64,000 nt of DNA from JAVVWB01 sp036652335 (GTDB taxonomy: Bacteria > Synergistota > Synergistia > Synergistales > Synergistaceae), in assembly GCA_036652335.1 (NCBI GenBank), contig JAVVWB010000009.1, positions 17,941-81,940 of the forward strand, read 5' to 3'. Shown piece by piece: positions 42,864 through 52,324 of the stretch. Positions within the stretch are counted from its first letter, which is position 1, and every line of letters begins with the position of its first letter. The notes beneath the pieces were generated by a model. It had not been told where the DNA came from. It was given only the letters and a program-made list of their open reading frames with translations, and did no database searches. A program made the position numbers and the translations under genes.

Positions 42864-43989
42864 TAGCAAGTTCCTCCAGTATTTTATTAGCCCAGAACTT
42901 GTAAACTTCTGTTTTCCCTAAAAGAAGCCTAGCTTCATTCATTTGGTTCGTTATTGCTGCTTTTTTATTTTCGTCACTGTATAACCATTCAAATGTTTTT
43001 GTAACGATATTTTCTTTTGTAGCATTTTCTTGGAGTAGTTCTGGATATAGTTCACGTTGTAGGAGTATGTTTGTCATAGCTGCATATTTTATTTTTAGTA
43101 TCAATCTTATTAAGAATGCTGTTATTTTGCTCGTTTTGTAGGTGACTATTAGGTAGCAACCTATTATTAGTGCTTCTACTGTTATTGTGCCACTTGCAAC
43201 TATGGCACATTGAGCAACTTTCATTAAATCTTTGCCTGAGCCTTCGTAGTAGTTTATTTTTTTCTCTTTTAAATATTTTATCATTTTTTTGCGTGCATTA
43301 CGGTTTAGTCCAGGTGCAACGGAAAAGATGGGAGTCCATCCTTTTGAGGCTATTTCTTCCGCTGCTTCTTCCATTATAGGGAGGAGTTCTTTTATTTCAC
43401 TTTTTCTACTACCAGGTAGGAATGCAACGATTTTACCGTCATTTTCTATTGTCTCACTGCTGTCACGCCTTTGTTCGTCATTGTAGAAATCTTCAAGCAA
43501 TGGCGTACCTATCCACGAGCTTTTGCAGTTATGAGCCTGTAAGTATTCATTTTCAAACTTGAATATTGGGAGACACATATCTACGTATTTTTTTAATGTT
43601 TTTATTCTGTAGCTTCTCCATGCCCATACAGTGGGAGGGGAGATTAAGAAGATTTTACCTTTGTATCCAGCTTTTCTTATTTTTTTTATTAGAGGTAGGT
43701 GAAAGTCAGGAGAGTCTACGACTATTACAGCCTCAGGTAATTTTTCCATTATTTTTTTTACTATGTCATTTGCAAGTCTAAATAGTGCTGGAATTGATGT
43801 TATTACTTCTGCTATTCCCATTAGCTGCAGGGAGTCACCTTTCCAGTAGATGTTTAACCCTGTGTTCTCGGCTTCAATTCCCCCCACACCCCACAATTCG
43901 CCATCATATCCAGCTTCTTTTAAAGCAAGAATGAGTGACGATATGTAGTGATCTCCTGAGGCTTCGCCCGAGCTCATAAATATTGACAA
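42856..43989 (-). CDS. lpxB: lipid-A-disaccharide synthase
   Basis: A 377-residue GT-B enzyme that joins UDP-2,3-diacylglucosamine and lipid X. The N-terminal signature SSGEASGDHY, the VDSPDFHLPL segment, and LPGSRKSEI plus ASGTITVEAL in the C-terminal half are complete. The start is TTG 43989: GGAG lies seven bases upstream and the codon keeps the first strand (SIFMSSGEASG), while the ATG at 43977 would cut it and lacks a site. It overlaps lpxI by sixteen bases. Confidence 0.96.
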   Translation of the reverse strand: MSIFMSSGEASGDHYISSLILALKEAGYDGELWGVGGIEAENTGLNIYWKGDSLQLMGIAEVITSIPALFRLANDIVKKIMEKLPEAVIVVDSPDFHLPLIKKIRKAGYKGKIFLISPPTVWAWRSYRIKTLKKYVDMCLPIFKFENEYLQAHNCKSSWIGTPLLEDFYNDEQRRDSSETIENDGKIVAFLPGSRKSEIKELLPIMEEAAEEIASKGWTPIFSVAPGLNRNARKKMIKYLKEKKINYYEGSGKDLMKVAQCAIVASGTITVEALIIGCYLIVTYKTSKITAFLIRLILKIKYAAMTNILLQRELYPELLQENATKENIVTKTFEWLYSDENKKAAITNQMNEARLLLGKTEVYKFWANKILEELANA

Positions 43990-44789
43990 GGGTCTACTCC
44001 TATAACTGAGATTTTCTCTTTTTCTGCAATTTTTTTAAATTCTTCTGGCTCTACTACTAGCGTAGATCCTGCGTGTAGCGCAAGGCAGGTAAGCCCTGAT
44101 TCTGACATGTTCTTTAGTGTACTAGGCCCTACTGTAGGTATGTCATATCTCACGTCTTGATCTAGTCTCATCATTTTTACTACTACACCACTTTTACAAA
44201 GTGATCCAGCTCTGAGCATGGTGGCATCTGTACCTTCCATTGCTTCTACTGCAACGACAGACATTTTATTTACTATGATAGTTTGTCCAAATGATAGAGG
44301 CACAAGTTTGTTTGATATTGAAAATCCATAGTCTATGTCTTTTTTTTCATCTTTTGTAGGTTTTCTTCCTGCAATTAGCCCTTCTTTTGCAAGCATGTCT
44401 GATAGGATTTCTTTGTAGCTTAGCACTTTAAATCCTTGTTTTTCAAGAAAATCAACTATTGCACCAAGTAGTGAGTGATCATCTCTAAACAATAGGCTAG
44501 CAAGAAATTTTTGTGTTGTCAGGTCAAATAGAGATGGCTTAAATGCAAGTGTTTTTGAGACCATTCCTGCCATTATTATGCTTTCAATTCCACGACTTTT
44601 CATGTCTTTTATCGTAAATCCAAAGTCAGGTTTTGTTATGTTTACTATGTCCAAGGCATATTTTGATAGTTCTCCTATGTTTTCTCTTATGGAGTATACA
44701 ATCGGAGGATTACCCCGGTCTGTGAGTCTGCTTGCTATTGCGACCGGGAGTACGCCTTCTCCCGCTATTAGCGCAATTTTCTCTTTCAC
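43974..44789 (-). CDS. lpxI: UDP-2,3-diacylglucosamine pyrophosphatase (LpxI)
   Basis: A 271-residue LpxI (DUF1009) that hydrolyses UDP-2,3-diacylglucosamine to lipid X, the alternative to LpxH. The opening LIAGEGVLPVAIA and the C-terminal VVKMMRLDQDVRYDIPTVG and ALHAGSTLVVE segments are family marks. It starts at GTG 44789 with GGAGG upstream. It is the first gene of the lipid A/Kdo operon as seen here; the earlier genes lpxC, lpxA, lpxD and fabZ are elsewhere. Confidence 0.95.
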   Translation of the reverse strand: MKEKIALIAGEGVLPVAIASRLTDRGNPPIVYSIRENIGELSKYALDIVNITKPDFGFTIKDMKSRGIESIIMAGMVSKTLAFKPSLFDLTTQKFLASLLFRDDHSLLGAIVDFLEKQGFKVLSYKEILSDMLAKEGLIAGRKPTKDEKKDIDYGFSISNKLVPLSFGQTIIVNKMSVVAVEAMEGTDATMLRAGSLCKSGVVVKMMRLDQDVRYDIPTVGPSTLKNMSESGLTCLALHAGSTLVVEPEEFKKIAEKEKISVIGVDPCQYL

Positions 44790-44895
44790 AAGTTATTCCT
44801 CCCCAAAAATCATTCTTTATCCATTTTATCATACAGGTAAAAGTATATCACAGAGAGGAAGAGTAAGCACTTCTATGTTGTACTTTTATTGTTTT

Positions 44896-45705
44896 TTATC
44901 CTAGGGCAACATCTAGTATCATCATTATTGTAAAACCTATTATTAGTCCAAGTGTTGCATTGTCTCCATTGCCACTCATGTGTGATTCTGGTATCGTTTC
45001 TTCTACAACGACAAAGATCATAGCTCCAGCTCCAAATGCCAATATGTAGGGTAGCATGGGATGAGCTATTCTTACAGCCCATGCACCTATTAGTGCAAAT
45101 ATAGGTTCAACTATTGCAGATAGTTGTCCATAGAGGAAGCTATCTTTTTGTGAGAGCCCTTCTCTGCGAAGTGGCATGGAAACAGCTATTCCTTCTGGAA
45201 AGTTCTGTAGTCCTATTCCAACAGCCAGAGCGATTGCAGAAGAGATTGTTACGCTGTCTACCATTCCAACTGTTCCAAAAGCAACTCCTACTGCAAGTCC
45301 TTCCGGTATGTTGTGGAGTGTTATTGCGAGAACTAGTAGGGTTGTCCTTCTTAGTGTAGATGGAGGTCCATCCGGTGTGGTTTCTGCCATTGCAGGGTGT
45401 AGATGAGGAAGTAACATGTCCATTATCCTTAAGATAATTGCTCCAGCTGTAAAGCCTATTGCAGGAGCTAGCCACGGTATTTGTCCAAGTTCTTCTGCTA
45501 TTGCTATCGATGGGGCCAGTAGGGACCAGAAGCTTGCCACAATCATGACACCTCCAGCAAATCCAAGCATTATGTCAAGAGTTTTCTGTTTGGGTTGTTT
45601 GGAGAAAAATACTGTAGCAGATCCCAGTGCTGTTACTCCCCATGTGAAGAGTCCTGCTATGAATGCTTGTATCGGTATGGGTAGTCCGAGTAATGTTTCT
45701 ATCAT
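44896..45705 (-). CDS. ZIP family metal transporter
   Basis: A 269-residue eight-helix metal importer of the ZupT/GufA branch, moving zinc, iron or other divalent metals into the cell. Helix 4 carries LHNIPEGLAVG and helix 5 NFPEGIAVSMPL, the paired metal-binding motifs. A His-containing loop (LPHLHPAMAE) lies in the usual cytosolic loop. It stands alone between the lipid A operon (same strand) and the divergent HD-domain gene; no metal-regulator box is recognisable. Confidence 0.9.
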   Translation of the reverse strand: MIETLLGLPIPIQAFIAGLFTWGVTALGSATVFFSKQPKQKTLDIMLGFAGGVMIVASFWSLLAPSIAIAEELGQIPWLAPAIGFTAGAIILRIMDMLLPHLHPAMAETTPDGPPSTLRRTTLLVLAITLHNIPEGLAVGVAFGTVGMVDSVTISSAIALAVGIGLQNFPEGIAVSMPLRREGLSQKDSFLYGQLSAIVEPIFALIGAWAVRIAHPMLPYILAFGAGAMIFVVVEETIPESHMSGNGDNATLGLIIGFTIMMILDVALG

Positions 45706-45763
45706 TTTTTCCTCCGTTGTTTAGTGCTATAATCACCACATATTGTTTTTGCGAGGTTTTGCT

Positions 45764-46528
45764 ATGCACTTAAATTTAATTTCTTGTTGGTTCGACAATT
45801 ATATAAAATCATTTGAAGTTTCCGGAGAGCTTCCTCAGATGTTGTCTTTAAAAGAGGGGCATTCTCATAGGGTGGCGGAACTCTCTGTTACTATTACAAA
45901 GTCCGCCGGGCTAAATGATGAAACAAGCTTGTGGATAGCTCATTTTATTGGGCTTCTCCATGATGTGGGCCGGTTTGTCCAGTATTCAAAGTTCCAAACT
46001 TTCCAAGATAGTGTAAGCATTGATCATGGAGATGCTGCTATCGAGATTTTAGAGAAAAATTTCGATTGGAGCGAAGTTCCTGTCGTTGTAAAAGAAAATA
46101 CTCTTTTGGCTATTAAGTATCATAATAAGAAAGATTTACCAGATAGTCTTTCTCCGCAAGCTCTTTTTTGGGCAAAGGTTATAAGGGATGCTGATAAGGT
46201 AGATATTTTCCGAATGATTCAGTCGCGTATTGATAATGGCACTATTTATGATATGCTTCCTCGACATAAGAAAGTTTCTGGTCTTTCTTCTGTATTAGTA
46301 GAAGAAGTTAGGCATACTTTTAAGGGTTCTTATACAAATGCAAAGTCGCTCCAAGATTATAGACTTATTCAGATGACATGGGGTATAGATTTAAATTTTC
46401 CCTATTCCGTTTCTCTTTTGTATAGCGAGGGTATTTTTAAGAGAATTATAGAGGACTTAGACGAGTTTGGTATAGGCGATATCACAGATTTGTTGCTTAA
46501 TAAAATTATAGATAAGATAAAAAAATAG
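45764..46528 (+). CDS. HD domain phosphohydrolase-like protein
   Basis: A 254-residue soluble protein with a single HD domain: His33/His35 (KEGHSHR), the HD pair His66-Asp67 (LLHDVGRF), and later DHGD and RDADKVDIFRM residues. HD proteins are metal-dependent phosphohydrolases acting on nucleotides or cyclic dinucleotides; this one lacks the GYP extension of c-di-GMP phosphodiesterases, so the substrate is open. ATG 45764 is preceded by GAGG at seven bases, and a TATAAT -10 lies at 45728-45733 with a poor -35. Confidence 0.82.
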   Translation: MHLNLISCWFDNYIKSFEVSGELPQMLSLKEGHSHRVAELSVTITKSAGLNDETSLWIAHFIGLLHDVGRFVQYSKFQTFQDSVSIDHGDAAIEILEKNFDWSEVPVVVKENTLLAIKYHNKKDLPDSLSPQALFWAKVIRDADKVDIFRMIQSRIDNGTIYDMLPRHKKVSGLSSVLVEEVRHTFKGSYTNAKSLQDYRLIQMTWGIDLNFPYSVSLLYSEGIFKRIIEDLDEFGIGDITDLLLNKIIDKIKK

Positions 46529-46545
46529 AGTCCTTGCGGGCTCTA
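46526..46545. terminator. bidirectional terminator between the HD gene and rubredoxin
   Basis: TAGAGTCC and GGGCTCTA form an eight-pair stem with a TTGC loop. It overlaps both stop codons and has seven T after it on the minus strand. Two converging transcripts share it. Confidence 0.85.
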
Positions 46546-46698
46546 TTGTTTATTCTCTGGTTCAAACATTTCTTTCCCTACGCCACAAACGGGACAAGAC
46601 CAATCATCTGGCAGGTCTTCAAAGGATATTACGTGAGGTGCTCCTTCTTCTGGGTTGTAAATATAACCACATACTGTGCATACGTATTTATCTGACAT
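46543..46698 (-). CDS. rubredoxin
   Basis: A 51-residue one-iron electron carrier. Both CxxC iron sites are present (CTVCGYIYNP at residues 7-16, CPVCGVGK at 35-42), together with the usual PDDWSCP lead-in. Start ATG has GGAGGAG seven bases upstream. In anaerobes rubredoxin passes electrons to superoxide reductase, rubrerythrin or flavodiiron oxygen reductase; none of these is next to it. It lies 37 bases after pepP and probably ends that operon. Confidence 0.95.
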   Translation of the reverse strand: MSDKYVCTVCGYIYNPEEGAPHVISFEDLPDDWSCPVCGVGKEMFEPENKQ

Positions 46699-46735
46699 TA
46701 GAACTCCTCCTATTAGATGTGTTTCTTATGCTATT

Positions 46736-47821
46736 CTATACTATAAATAGCTTTTGTTCTATACTTTCCGTTAATCTTTCTGCACCAGTTTGTGTTATTA
46801 GGTAATCATCTTCTAGGCGCATTCCTCCCCACCCTGGGATGTATATTCCCGGCTCTACGGTTACTATGTCATTCTTTTTTAGTTGTCCGTTTCCTGAGGT
46901 GGATATGAATGGAGGTTCATGTATTTCCAGTCCAAAGCTGTGTCCTAAGCTGTGTATAAAGTATTTTGATATGTCGTATTTTGCCAAGACTTCACAAGCT
47001 GTGTTATGAGGCTCATTTGCTTTCACTCCAGCTTTTATTTTTTTAGCTGATGTTATGTGAGTTTCAAGTAGGATGTCATGATATTGTTTAGCTTTGTCTT
47101 CTGGTTCTCCTATTGAGAAGTTTCTTGTTATATCACATAAGTAACCTTTGTACCTTGAGCTGAAGTCAACAGTTACTATTTCACCTTTTTCTATGGGTTT
47201 GTCTGTTGCTCTACCATGAGGGAGAGCACCTCTTTTACCTGATGCCACTATCATTTCAAATCCACTTTCTCCACCAAGCATGTTTATTCTGTAGTTTAGG
47301 TATGCTTCAAATTCTTTTTCCGTCATTCGCTCTTTTACTATGGAGAGTGTATCTAGTAGTGCTTTTCCTGCTATGTTTCCTGCTTGTTTTATGTATTCTA
47401 TTTCTATGTTGTCTTTTGTCCTACGAGTTTCTCTTATTATTTCTGTACCATCTGTTAGCTCGTTTACAAAAGAAGCAAGTTTTTCCCAGTCAGAGTGGTA
47501 TGTTTTTGCACTTTCACAACATACTTTTAGAGAGTTATGTGTTAGGAGCCTCTCTTTTATTTCCTCTATTAAGGTTTTCTTTTGTTGATATATGTTAAGC
47601 GGTGATTGTTCTTTTGCTTGGGTGATGTATCTACCGTCTGTTATGAGTTCTGCACTGTCTTTGTATATTATGACAGCCCCAGATGTTCCTCTAAATCCAC
47701 TCGTGTAGTAGAGGTTTTCCCAATTTAAAGATTCGTTTGTAAGTATTACAAATGCGTCTTTTTCTTTTTCTTTTAGGTATTTTGATATTTTTTCTATTCT
47801 TTTTTCAATTTTATTTTTCAT
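46736..47821 (-). CDS. pepP: Xaa-Pro aminopeptidase (M24 family)
   Basis: A 361-residue cytosolic metallopeptidase that cleaves the bond before proline. The N-terminal creatinase-like domain (residues 1-125) is followed by the pita-bread domain with metal ligands in TVDFSSRYKGYLCDITRNF, HSLGHSFGLEIHEPP, TVEPGIYIPGWGG and RLEDDYLIT. The start overlaps the end of the PurM-like gene by eleven bases, so translation is coupled. It may equally be called Xaa-Pro dipeptidase-like; the N-terminal domain favours PepP/YpdF types. Confidence 0.92.
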   Translation of the reverse strand: MKNKIEKRIEKISKYLKEKEKDAFVILTNESLNWENLYYTSGFRGTSGAVIIYKDSAELITDGRYITQAKEQSPLNIYQQKKTLIEEIKERLLTHNSLKVCCESAKTYHSDWEKLASFVNELTDGTEIIRETRRTKDNIEIEYIKQAGNIAGKALLDTLSIVKERMTEKEFEAYLNYRINMLGGESGFEMIVASGKRGALPHGRATDKPIEKGEIVTVDFSSRYKGYLCDITRNFSIGEPEDKAKQYHDILLETHITSAKKIKAGVKANEPHNTACEVLAKYDISKYFIHSLGHSFGLEIHEPPFISTSGNGQLKKNDIVTVEPGIYIPGWGGMRLEDDYLITQTGAERLTESIEQKLFIV

Positions 47822-48803
47822 CTTTTTTATCCATTTTTAGTAGTCGCCATAGTTCTTCTTTGGGTTCTTCTATTTTTGATTTTAATTTATTTCCCATTTG
47901 TCCAATTTTTGCGTATTTTATTTTGCTTTTTTGTAATGCTTTTTCTGCTTTGTCTATTTCTTCTTTTGCTATTATTGCAATTAGGCTACCTGAGGCTATT
48001 AGGTGTAGTGGGTCAAATGAAAGTTTTTCTGCCGCTTTTTTTGTGAGAGGATGTAGAGGAATTTTTTCATTTTCTATTTCTGCTTCTAGCCCGCTAAGTG
48101 CGATAATTTCTCCCATTCCTCCGAGAAATCCACCCTCTGTAGGGTCATGCATAAATTTTGCGTATTGACGGATTACACGAGATTCTTCTAGTACAGATGT
48201 CTCGTCTGACCATGAGAGTATTTCTTCTATTTCTTGTTTATTCATAAATTGAGATAGGAGGTCTTCTCTGTCTGCTGCAAGTATGGACATTCCTTCGATA
48301 CCTATGTGCTTTGTTACTATTATGTAGTCGTCTGTCTCTATGTCTGTTGCTTTTAGTATTTTGTCTGCTTCACCTATTAAGGCTCCCATTATTACAGGCT
48401 TGTCATATTTGTCATTAAATTCGGTGTGTCCGCCTACTATGGCAATACCTTCATCAATGCATTCTTCATGAATTTCTCTCATGATTTTTGACGCTCCAGC
48501 CTCTCCAATTACTGGCGGAAGTATTAGGGTTACAGCCAAGTAAAGAGGTTCTCCCCCTTTTGATGCAATGTCGTTTGAGTTTATACGTACAAGTAGTTTC
48601 CCTGCACCTTTGTCAGCACCAACTATTGGATCAGAGGAGAATACCATGTATTTATTTGCGTTCCATTTTATTACAGAAGCATCTTCTCCTACTGCCGGGC
48701 CTATTAGTATTTCTTCTTTTTTCATGCCAGTGTAGCTTAAAACATTGCGTTTTAGTGCTTCGGGAGAGAGTTTCCCTGAAGGGAGTTGTTTTTCTTTATC
48801 CAT
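47811..48803 (-). CDS. AIR synthase-related (PurM/HypE superfamily) protein
   Basis: A 330-residue ATP-binding protein of the PurM/HypE/ThiL fold. VGEDASVIKWN, SNDIASKGGEPLYLAV and VGGHTEFND correspond to the N-terminal ATP/phosphate site, and the C-terminal domain has HDPTEGGFLGG and IASGSLIAII. It looks closest to HypE-like 'hydrogenase maturation' relatives found alone, without hyp genes, in many anaerobes. Its real reaction is unknown. It overlaps queH upstream by eight bases and pepP downstream. Confidence 0.78.
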   Translation of the reverse strand: MDKEKQLPSGKLSPEALKRNVLSYTGMKKEEILIGPAVGEDASVIKWNANKYMVFSSDPIVGADKGAGKLLVRINSNDIASKGGEPLYLAVTLILPPVIGEAGASKIMREIHEECIDEGIAIVGGHTEFNDKYDKPVIMGALIGEADKILKATDIETDDYIIVTKHIGIEGMSILAADREDLLSQFMNKQEIEEILSWSDETSVLEESRVIRQYAKFMHDPTEGGFLGGMGEIIALSGLEAEIENEKIPLHPLTKKAAEKLSFDPLHLIASGSLIAIIAKEEIDKAEKALQKSKIKYAKIGQMGNKLKSKIEEPKEELWRLLKMDKKDEK

Positions 48804-49362
48804 TTACATCACCTGTTTCGTCTTTTCTTTTCGAGTATAGACAGCCACAATAGTTTTGTCTGTATATTTCATGTTTCTTACTTTGCTCAACAGAAAGCTT
48901 GAATCCATTATTTTTACGCCATATTTTGTCTATCCATGTTAGTCCATATTTTCCTGCTAATTCATGCCCAATTCCGTTTATTAGTTCAGGACTTTTGTGA
49001 GGACTTATGGTTAATGTGGTTGTGATGTGTGTATAGCCATTTAACTTTGCGTATTTAGCACAGGCTTCAAGTTGTAGTCTAAAACATATGATACATCTTT
49101 TGCCTCTTTCAGGTTCATTTTTATATTCTTCTGTCATTTTGAGCCAGTGAGTCGTGTCATATTCAGTAATTATTACTTTTTCTGATATTATGTCCGCAAA
49201 TTTCTGGACAGCTTCACTTCTTTTTATGTATTCATCATGCGGATGTATGTTGTTACCATAGAAAAAGCCCACCGTTTCGTAGCTCTCTTCTATGAGTTTG
49301 GGCCACGGTACGGTGGAGTCTGGTGCACAACATATATGCAACAAGAGTTTCTGCTTTTCCAA
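48796..49362 (-). CDS. queH: epoxyqueuosine reductase QueH
   Basis: A 188-residue member of the DUF208/QueH family, the cobalamin-free iron-sulfur enzyme that performs the last step of queuosine synthesis in tRNA. The cysteine pairs LLHICCAPD, RGKRCIICFRLQLEACA and NYCGCLYS supply the metal ligands. The start is TTG 49362 with GAGGAG seven bases upstream (inside the trmI stop region). It follows trmI, another tRNA modification gene. Confidence 0.92.
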   Translation of the reverse strand: MEKQKLLLHICCAPDSTVPWPKLIEESYETVGFFYGNNIHPHDEYIKRSEAVQKFADIISEKVIITEYDTTHWLKMTEEYKNEPERGKRCIICFRLQLEACAKYAKLNGYTHITTTLTISPHKSPELINGIGHELAGKYGLTWIDKIWRKNNGFKLSVEQSKKHEIYRQNYCGCLYSKRKDETGDVNG

Positions 49363-49367
49363 TTTTT

Positions 49368-50195
49368 TTACTCCTCTGTTTCAGGTTTTTCTGGCAGAGT
49401 CGTTTCTTCAATTTGAGGTGGTTCAGGCAATGGATATGTTTTGACTCCAAATATCAGGTAACCTGTGTGTCCTATCATCATGTCTGTCGGTCGAAGTCTT
49501 TTGTAGTCCGTTTTGAAGTGACGCATCATTATTTCTACCACTTCTATGCCTACAAAGTTAAATTCTTCTAGCTTTTGTATTGTAGCTGAAAGCTGGTTCA
49601 TTGTTGGGACGAGTATTCCAAGTCTCGATCCAAAAGCAAGGGCATCATATGCTTTATCGATGAAGTCCCATGGCGTTGGTACGTCAAGAAATACTGCATC
49701 TGCATCTGTTTCTTTAAAACCTTCTTCTAAATCTCTGATATTAAATTCTACTCTATGGTCTACTCCCCATTTTTGAGCATTTTTCTGGGCTATAGCAGAG
49801 AATTCCGCTCTTCTGTCATAGGTGTAGACTTTTCCATTGTCACCTACAAAATTAGCAAGTGTACATGTAAGGCTTCCCGAACCCGTTCCACATTCCACAA
49901 TTCTACATCCCGGAGCTATGTTTAGGTTTAAGAGTATGAAGCCTGCATCTTTCGGAAATATTATTTGTGTCTGTCTTTTTATACGTCTTGTGAAGTTCGC
50001 TATAGTAGGTCTTAGTATGTAGTATAGGTCACCCTTTGCTGTGTATGATGCTTCTCCAAAGTCTCGACCAATTAGTTCATCATGCTTTATTTGAGCAAAA
50101 TGAGTGCCAAAAGATTGTCCGGGTATTACTTTTAGTAAGTAACTGTCACCTTTTTTAGGGTTCCAGATATTTACTACATCTCCGGCTTTTATCAT
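49368..50195 (-). CDS. trmI: tRNA (adenine-58-N1)-methyltransferase
   Basis: A 275-residue class I methyltransferase that makes m1A58 in the T-loop of tRNA. An N-terminal beta-domain (residues 1-75) precedes the Rossmann core with the S-adenosylmethionine site VECGTGSGSLTCTLA and the DAVFLDVPTPWDF motif near the target base. The length matches bacterial TrmI. Its ATG overlaps the tkt stop (TAATG). Confidence 0.93.
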   Translation of the reverse strand: MIKAGDVVNIWNPKKGDSYLLKVIPGQSFGTHFAQIKHDELIGRDFGEASYTAKGDLYYILRPTIANFTRRIKRQTQIIFPKDAGFILLNLNIAPGCRIVECGTGSGSLTCTLANFVGDNGKVYTYDRRAEFSAIAQKNAQKWGVDHRVEFNIRDLEEGFKETDADAVFLDVPTPWDFIDKAYDALAFGSRLGILVPTMNQLSATIQKLEEFNFVGIEVVEIMMRHFKTDYKRLRPTDMMIGHTGYLIFGVKTYPLPEPPQIEETTLPEKPETEE

Positions 50196-52129
50196 TATTT
50201 TAACAGTCCTTTGAGTGTTTCTGCTATGTCTTGTGGTGTAAGTTTCATTTCTGCCATTACTTCTTTACTTGGACCTGAGAAACCATAGTGTGTGACACCC
50301 ATGTTTGCTATTTTCACTGCTTTTCCTGCTCTTGCTAAAGCTGTAGCTGTTATTGCACCTATTCCTGTGTCAGCATGGTGGTCTTCACAAGTTACTATTG
50401 GCATGTCTCCTATAAGTGAGATTAGTTCTTCTGTTTTCATCCCAAGTGGTGTCGCACAGTGGAGTACCTTTACGCTAATTCCCTCTTTTGCAAGAATTTC
50501 GGAGGCTTCGACTGCTCTTCCTGCAAAGTGTCCCATTGCAAGGATTACAGCATCTTTACCATCTCTTATTTTGTCTATTGCACCATATTCAAATTTGTAG
50601 TCATTGCCAAAAAATGGTGTACCGTCTTCTTTTAGTACTGCCGGTAGTACGCTTCTGCCCATTGCTAAGCAGATGTTTCCAGGCTCAGCAAGCATCCATC
50701 TTGTGGCTCTGTCTGTCTGGTTGGGATCTGCCGGGACTATTACTTTCCAACCAAATGTGTTACGGAAGAGTCCGACGTAGTCTATGCACTGGTGTGTCAT
50801 TCCATCTTCACCTACATCAAGACCTACGTGTGTTAGAACTGTTTTTGTACCTGCACGGTTTATATCATTTAGCCTTTGCTGGTTGTAGACTTCGTCTGTA
50901 GCAAATGCTCCAAAGTCAGCCCATACACTTACTACTCCTGCAGATGATGCTGCGCCTGCTATTGTAGCTGTGGCGTGTTCTTGTATACCTGCTTCTATGA
51001 AGTTATCTGGACATACTTTTGCAAATCCATCTACTTTTACAGAGCCTGCGAGGTCACAGTCAAATACAATTATTTGTGTTTTATTTTCCTTTTTGTAGTT
51101 TAGTTCTCCAACGTTGGCTAGAGCTTTACCAAAGGCACCTCTGTTGTCTTTTTTATCGTCTTTTGTGTATGTGGTAGGTGTGCCAAGATCAAGTGTAGCT
51201 TTTTCTGCTTTTACTTCACGTCCAACGGGAAGAGGTTCTTTCCTTATTTCAAGTGCTTTTTCATATTGTTCGTTTGTCCCACCAAGTTCTTGAAGTGCTG
51301 TAGCAAGTGCTTCGCCTGATAGTGTCTTTCCGTGGTAGTCAGGAATGTTTTGCATAAAGGAGACACCTTTGGCCATTACTGTGCGACATAGTATTACTAC
51401 ACATCCATTGTATTCTGATGCAACTTTCATTGATTCATAGATTTTGTTGTATGAGTGTCCGTCACATTCAATTACGTGCCATCCATCAGCTTTCCAAAGT
51501 TCGGGAAGGTTTACCGGCATTACATCGTCTAGGTGTCCACTTATTTGTATGTCATTCCAGTCAATGAGTACAGTGATGTTGTGGAGTTTTTCTTTTACTG
51601 CTATTCTACGTGATTCGGCAATTTGTCCTTTTACCTGTTCACCGTCACCCATTACTACCCATGTGCGTGCGTTTGAGCCTCTAGCTCTTGCTGCAAGTGC
51701 AAATCCTACACCAGCAGAGAGTCCTTGTCCTAAGTTACCTGTTCCCCAGTCTACCCCAGGAACATCTCTTTCAACGTGTCCTTGGAAGGGACTTCCTGTA
51801 CGACGGAAGTTCGAGTACATTTCTTCTGCTTTAAAAAATCCGTATTCTGCAAGTGCTGAGTAGAAACCAGCCGATGTGTGTCCATGGCTTATTACTATTC
51901 TGTCTCTGTTTAGATCATTTGCTGTTTCAGGGGTAACATTGGCAACGCCAAGAAGTGTCATATATATGTCCATTGAAGATAGAGCTCCACCAGGATGTCC
52001 GCTTTTTGCGACTGATGTAGCAATTATTGATGATATGCGTCCTTTGCGTGAGGCTTCTTTTAGTTCTTCAAGTCCCTCTTTAGATATTTTTGTTGCCTTA
52101 AAGTTTTTTAATTCTGCTGTAACTTTCAT
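50195..52129 (-). CDS. tkt: transketolase
   Basis: A 644-residue thiamine-diphosphate enzyme of the non-oxidative pentose phosphate pathway. The N-terminal PP domain (ISHGHTSAGFYSALAEYG, VMGDGEQVKGQI) and the Pyr domain (DFGAFATDEVYNQQRLN, THVGLDVGEDGMTHQ) are on one chain; many anaerobes split them into two genes. It supplies pentose phosphates and with KdsD could feed arabinose 5-phosphate for Kdo. First gene of a six-gene run tkt-trmI-queH-purM-like-pepP-rubredoxin. Confidence 0.93.
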   Translation of the reverse strand: MKVTAELKNFKATKISKEGLEELKEASRKGRISSIIATSVAKSGHPGGALSSMDIYMTLLGVANVTPETANDLNRDRIVISHGHTSAGFYSALAEYGFFKAEEMYSNFRRTGSPFQGHVERDVPGVDWGTGNLGQGLSAGVGFALAARARGSNARTWVVMGDGEQVKGQIAESRRIAVKEKLHNITVLIDWNDIQISGHLDDVMPVNLPELWKADGWHVIECDGHSYNKIYESMKVASEYNGCVVILCRTVMAKGVSFMQNIPDYHGKTLSGEALATALQELGGTNEQYEKALEIRKEPLPVGREVKAEKATLDLGTPTTYTKDDKKDNRGAFGKALANVGELNYKKENKTQIIVFDCDLAGSVKVDGFAKVCPDNFIEAGIQEHATATIAGAASSAGVVSVWADFGAFATDEVYNQQRLNDINRAGTKTVLTHVGLDVGEDGMTHQCIDYVGLFRNTFGWKVIVPADPNQTDRATRWMLAEPGNICLAMGRSVLPAVLKEDGTPFFGNDYKFEYGAIDKIRDGKDAVILAMGHFAGRAVEASEILAKEGISVKVLHCATPLGMKTEELISLIGDMPIVTCEDHHADTGIGAITATALARAGKAVKIANMGVTHYGFSGPSKEVMAEMKLTPQDIAETLKGLLK

Positions 52130-52263
52130 TGCTGTTCCCCTCTCTATGTTTGTAAATCTATTAAATTTTTAATTTTTTGGACTAACTTCAACTGTATATT
52201 GTACCTTGAATTTGAGTTTTTTTGTTGACTTTTTTTATATTTTTATCATTTTTTCTTTTTTAC

Positions 52264-52292
52264 TTGACCTTTGTTCTCTATGAATTTATTAT
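52264..52292 (+). promoter_or_regulatory. sigma-70 promoter for lrgAB
   Basis: TTGACC (52264-52269) and TATTAT (52287-52292) are separated by 17 bases, about 35 bases before the lrgA start. Confidence 0.7.
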
Positions 52293-52324
52293 TAGTCAGT
52301 TATATCCTACATTTATGAGGTTTT

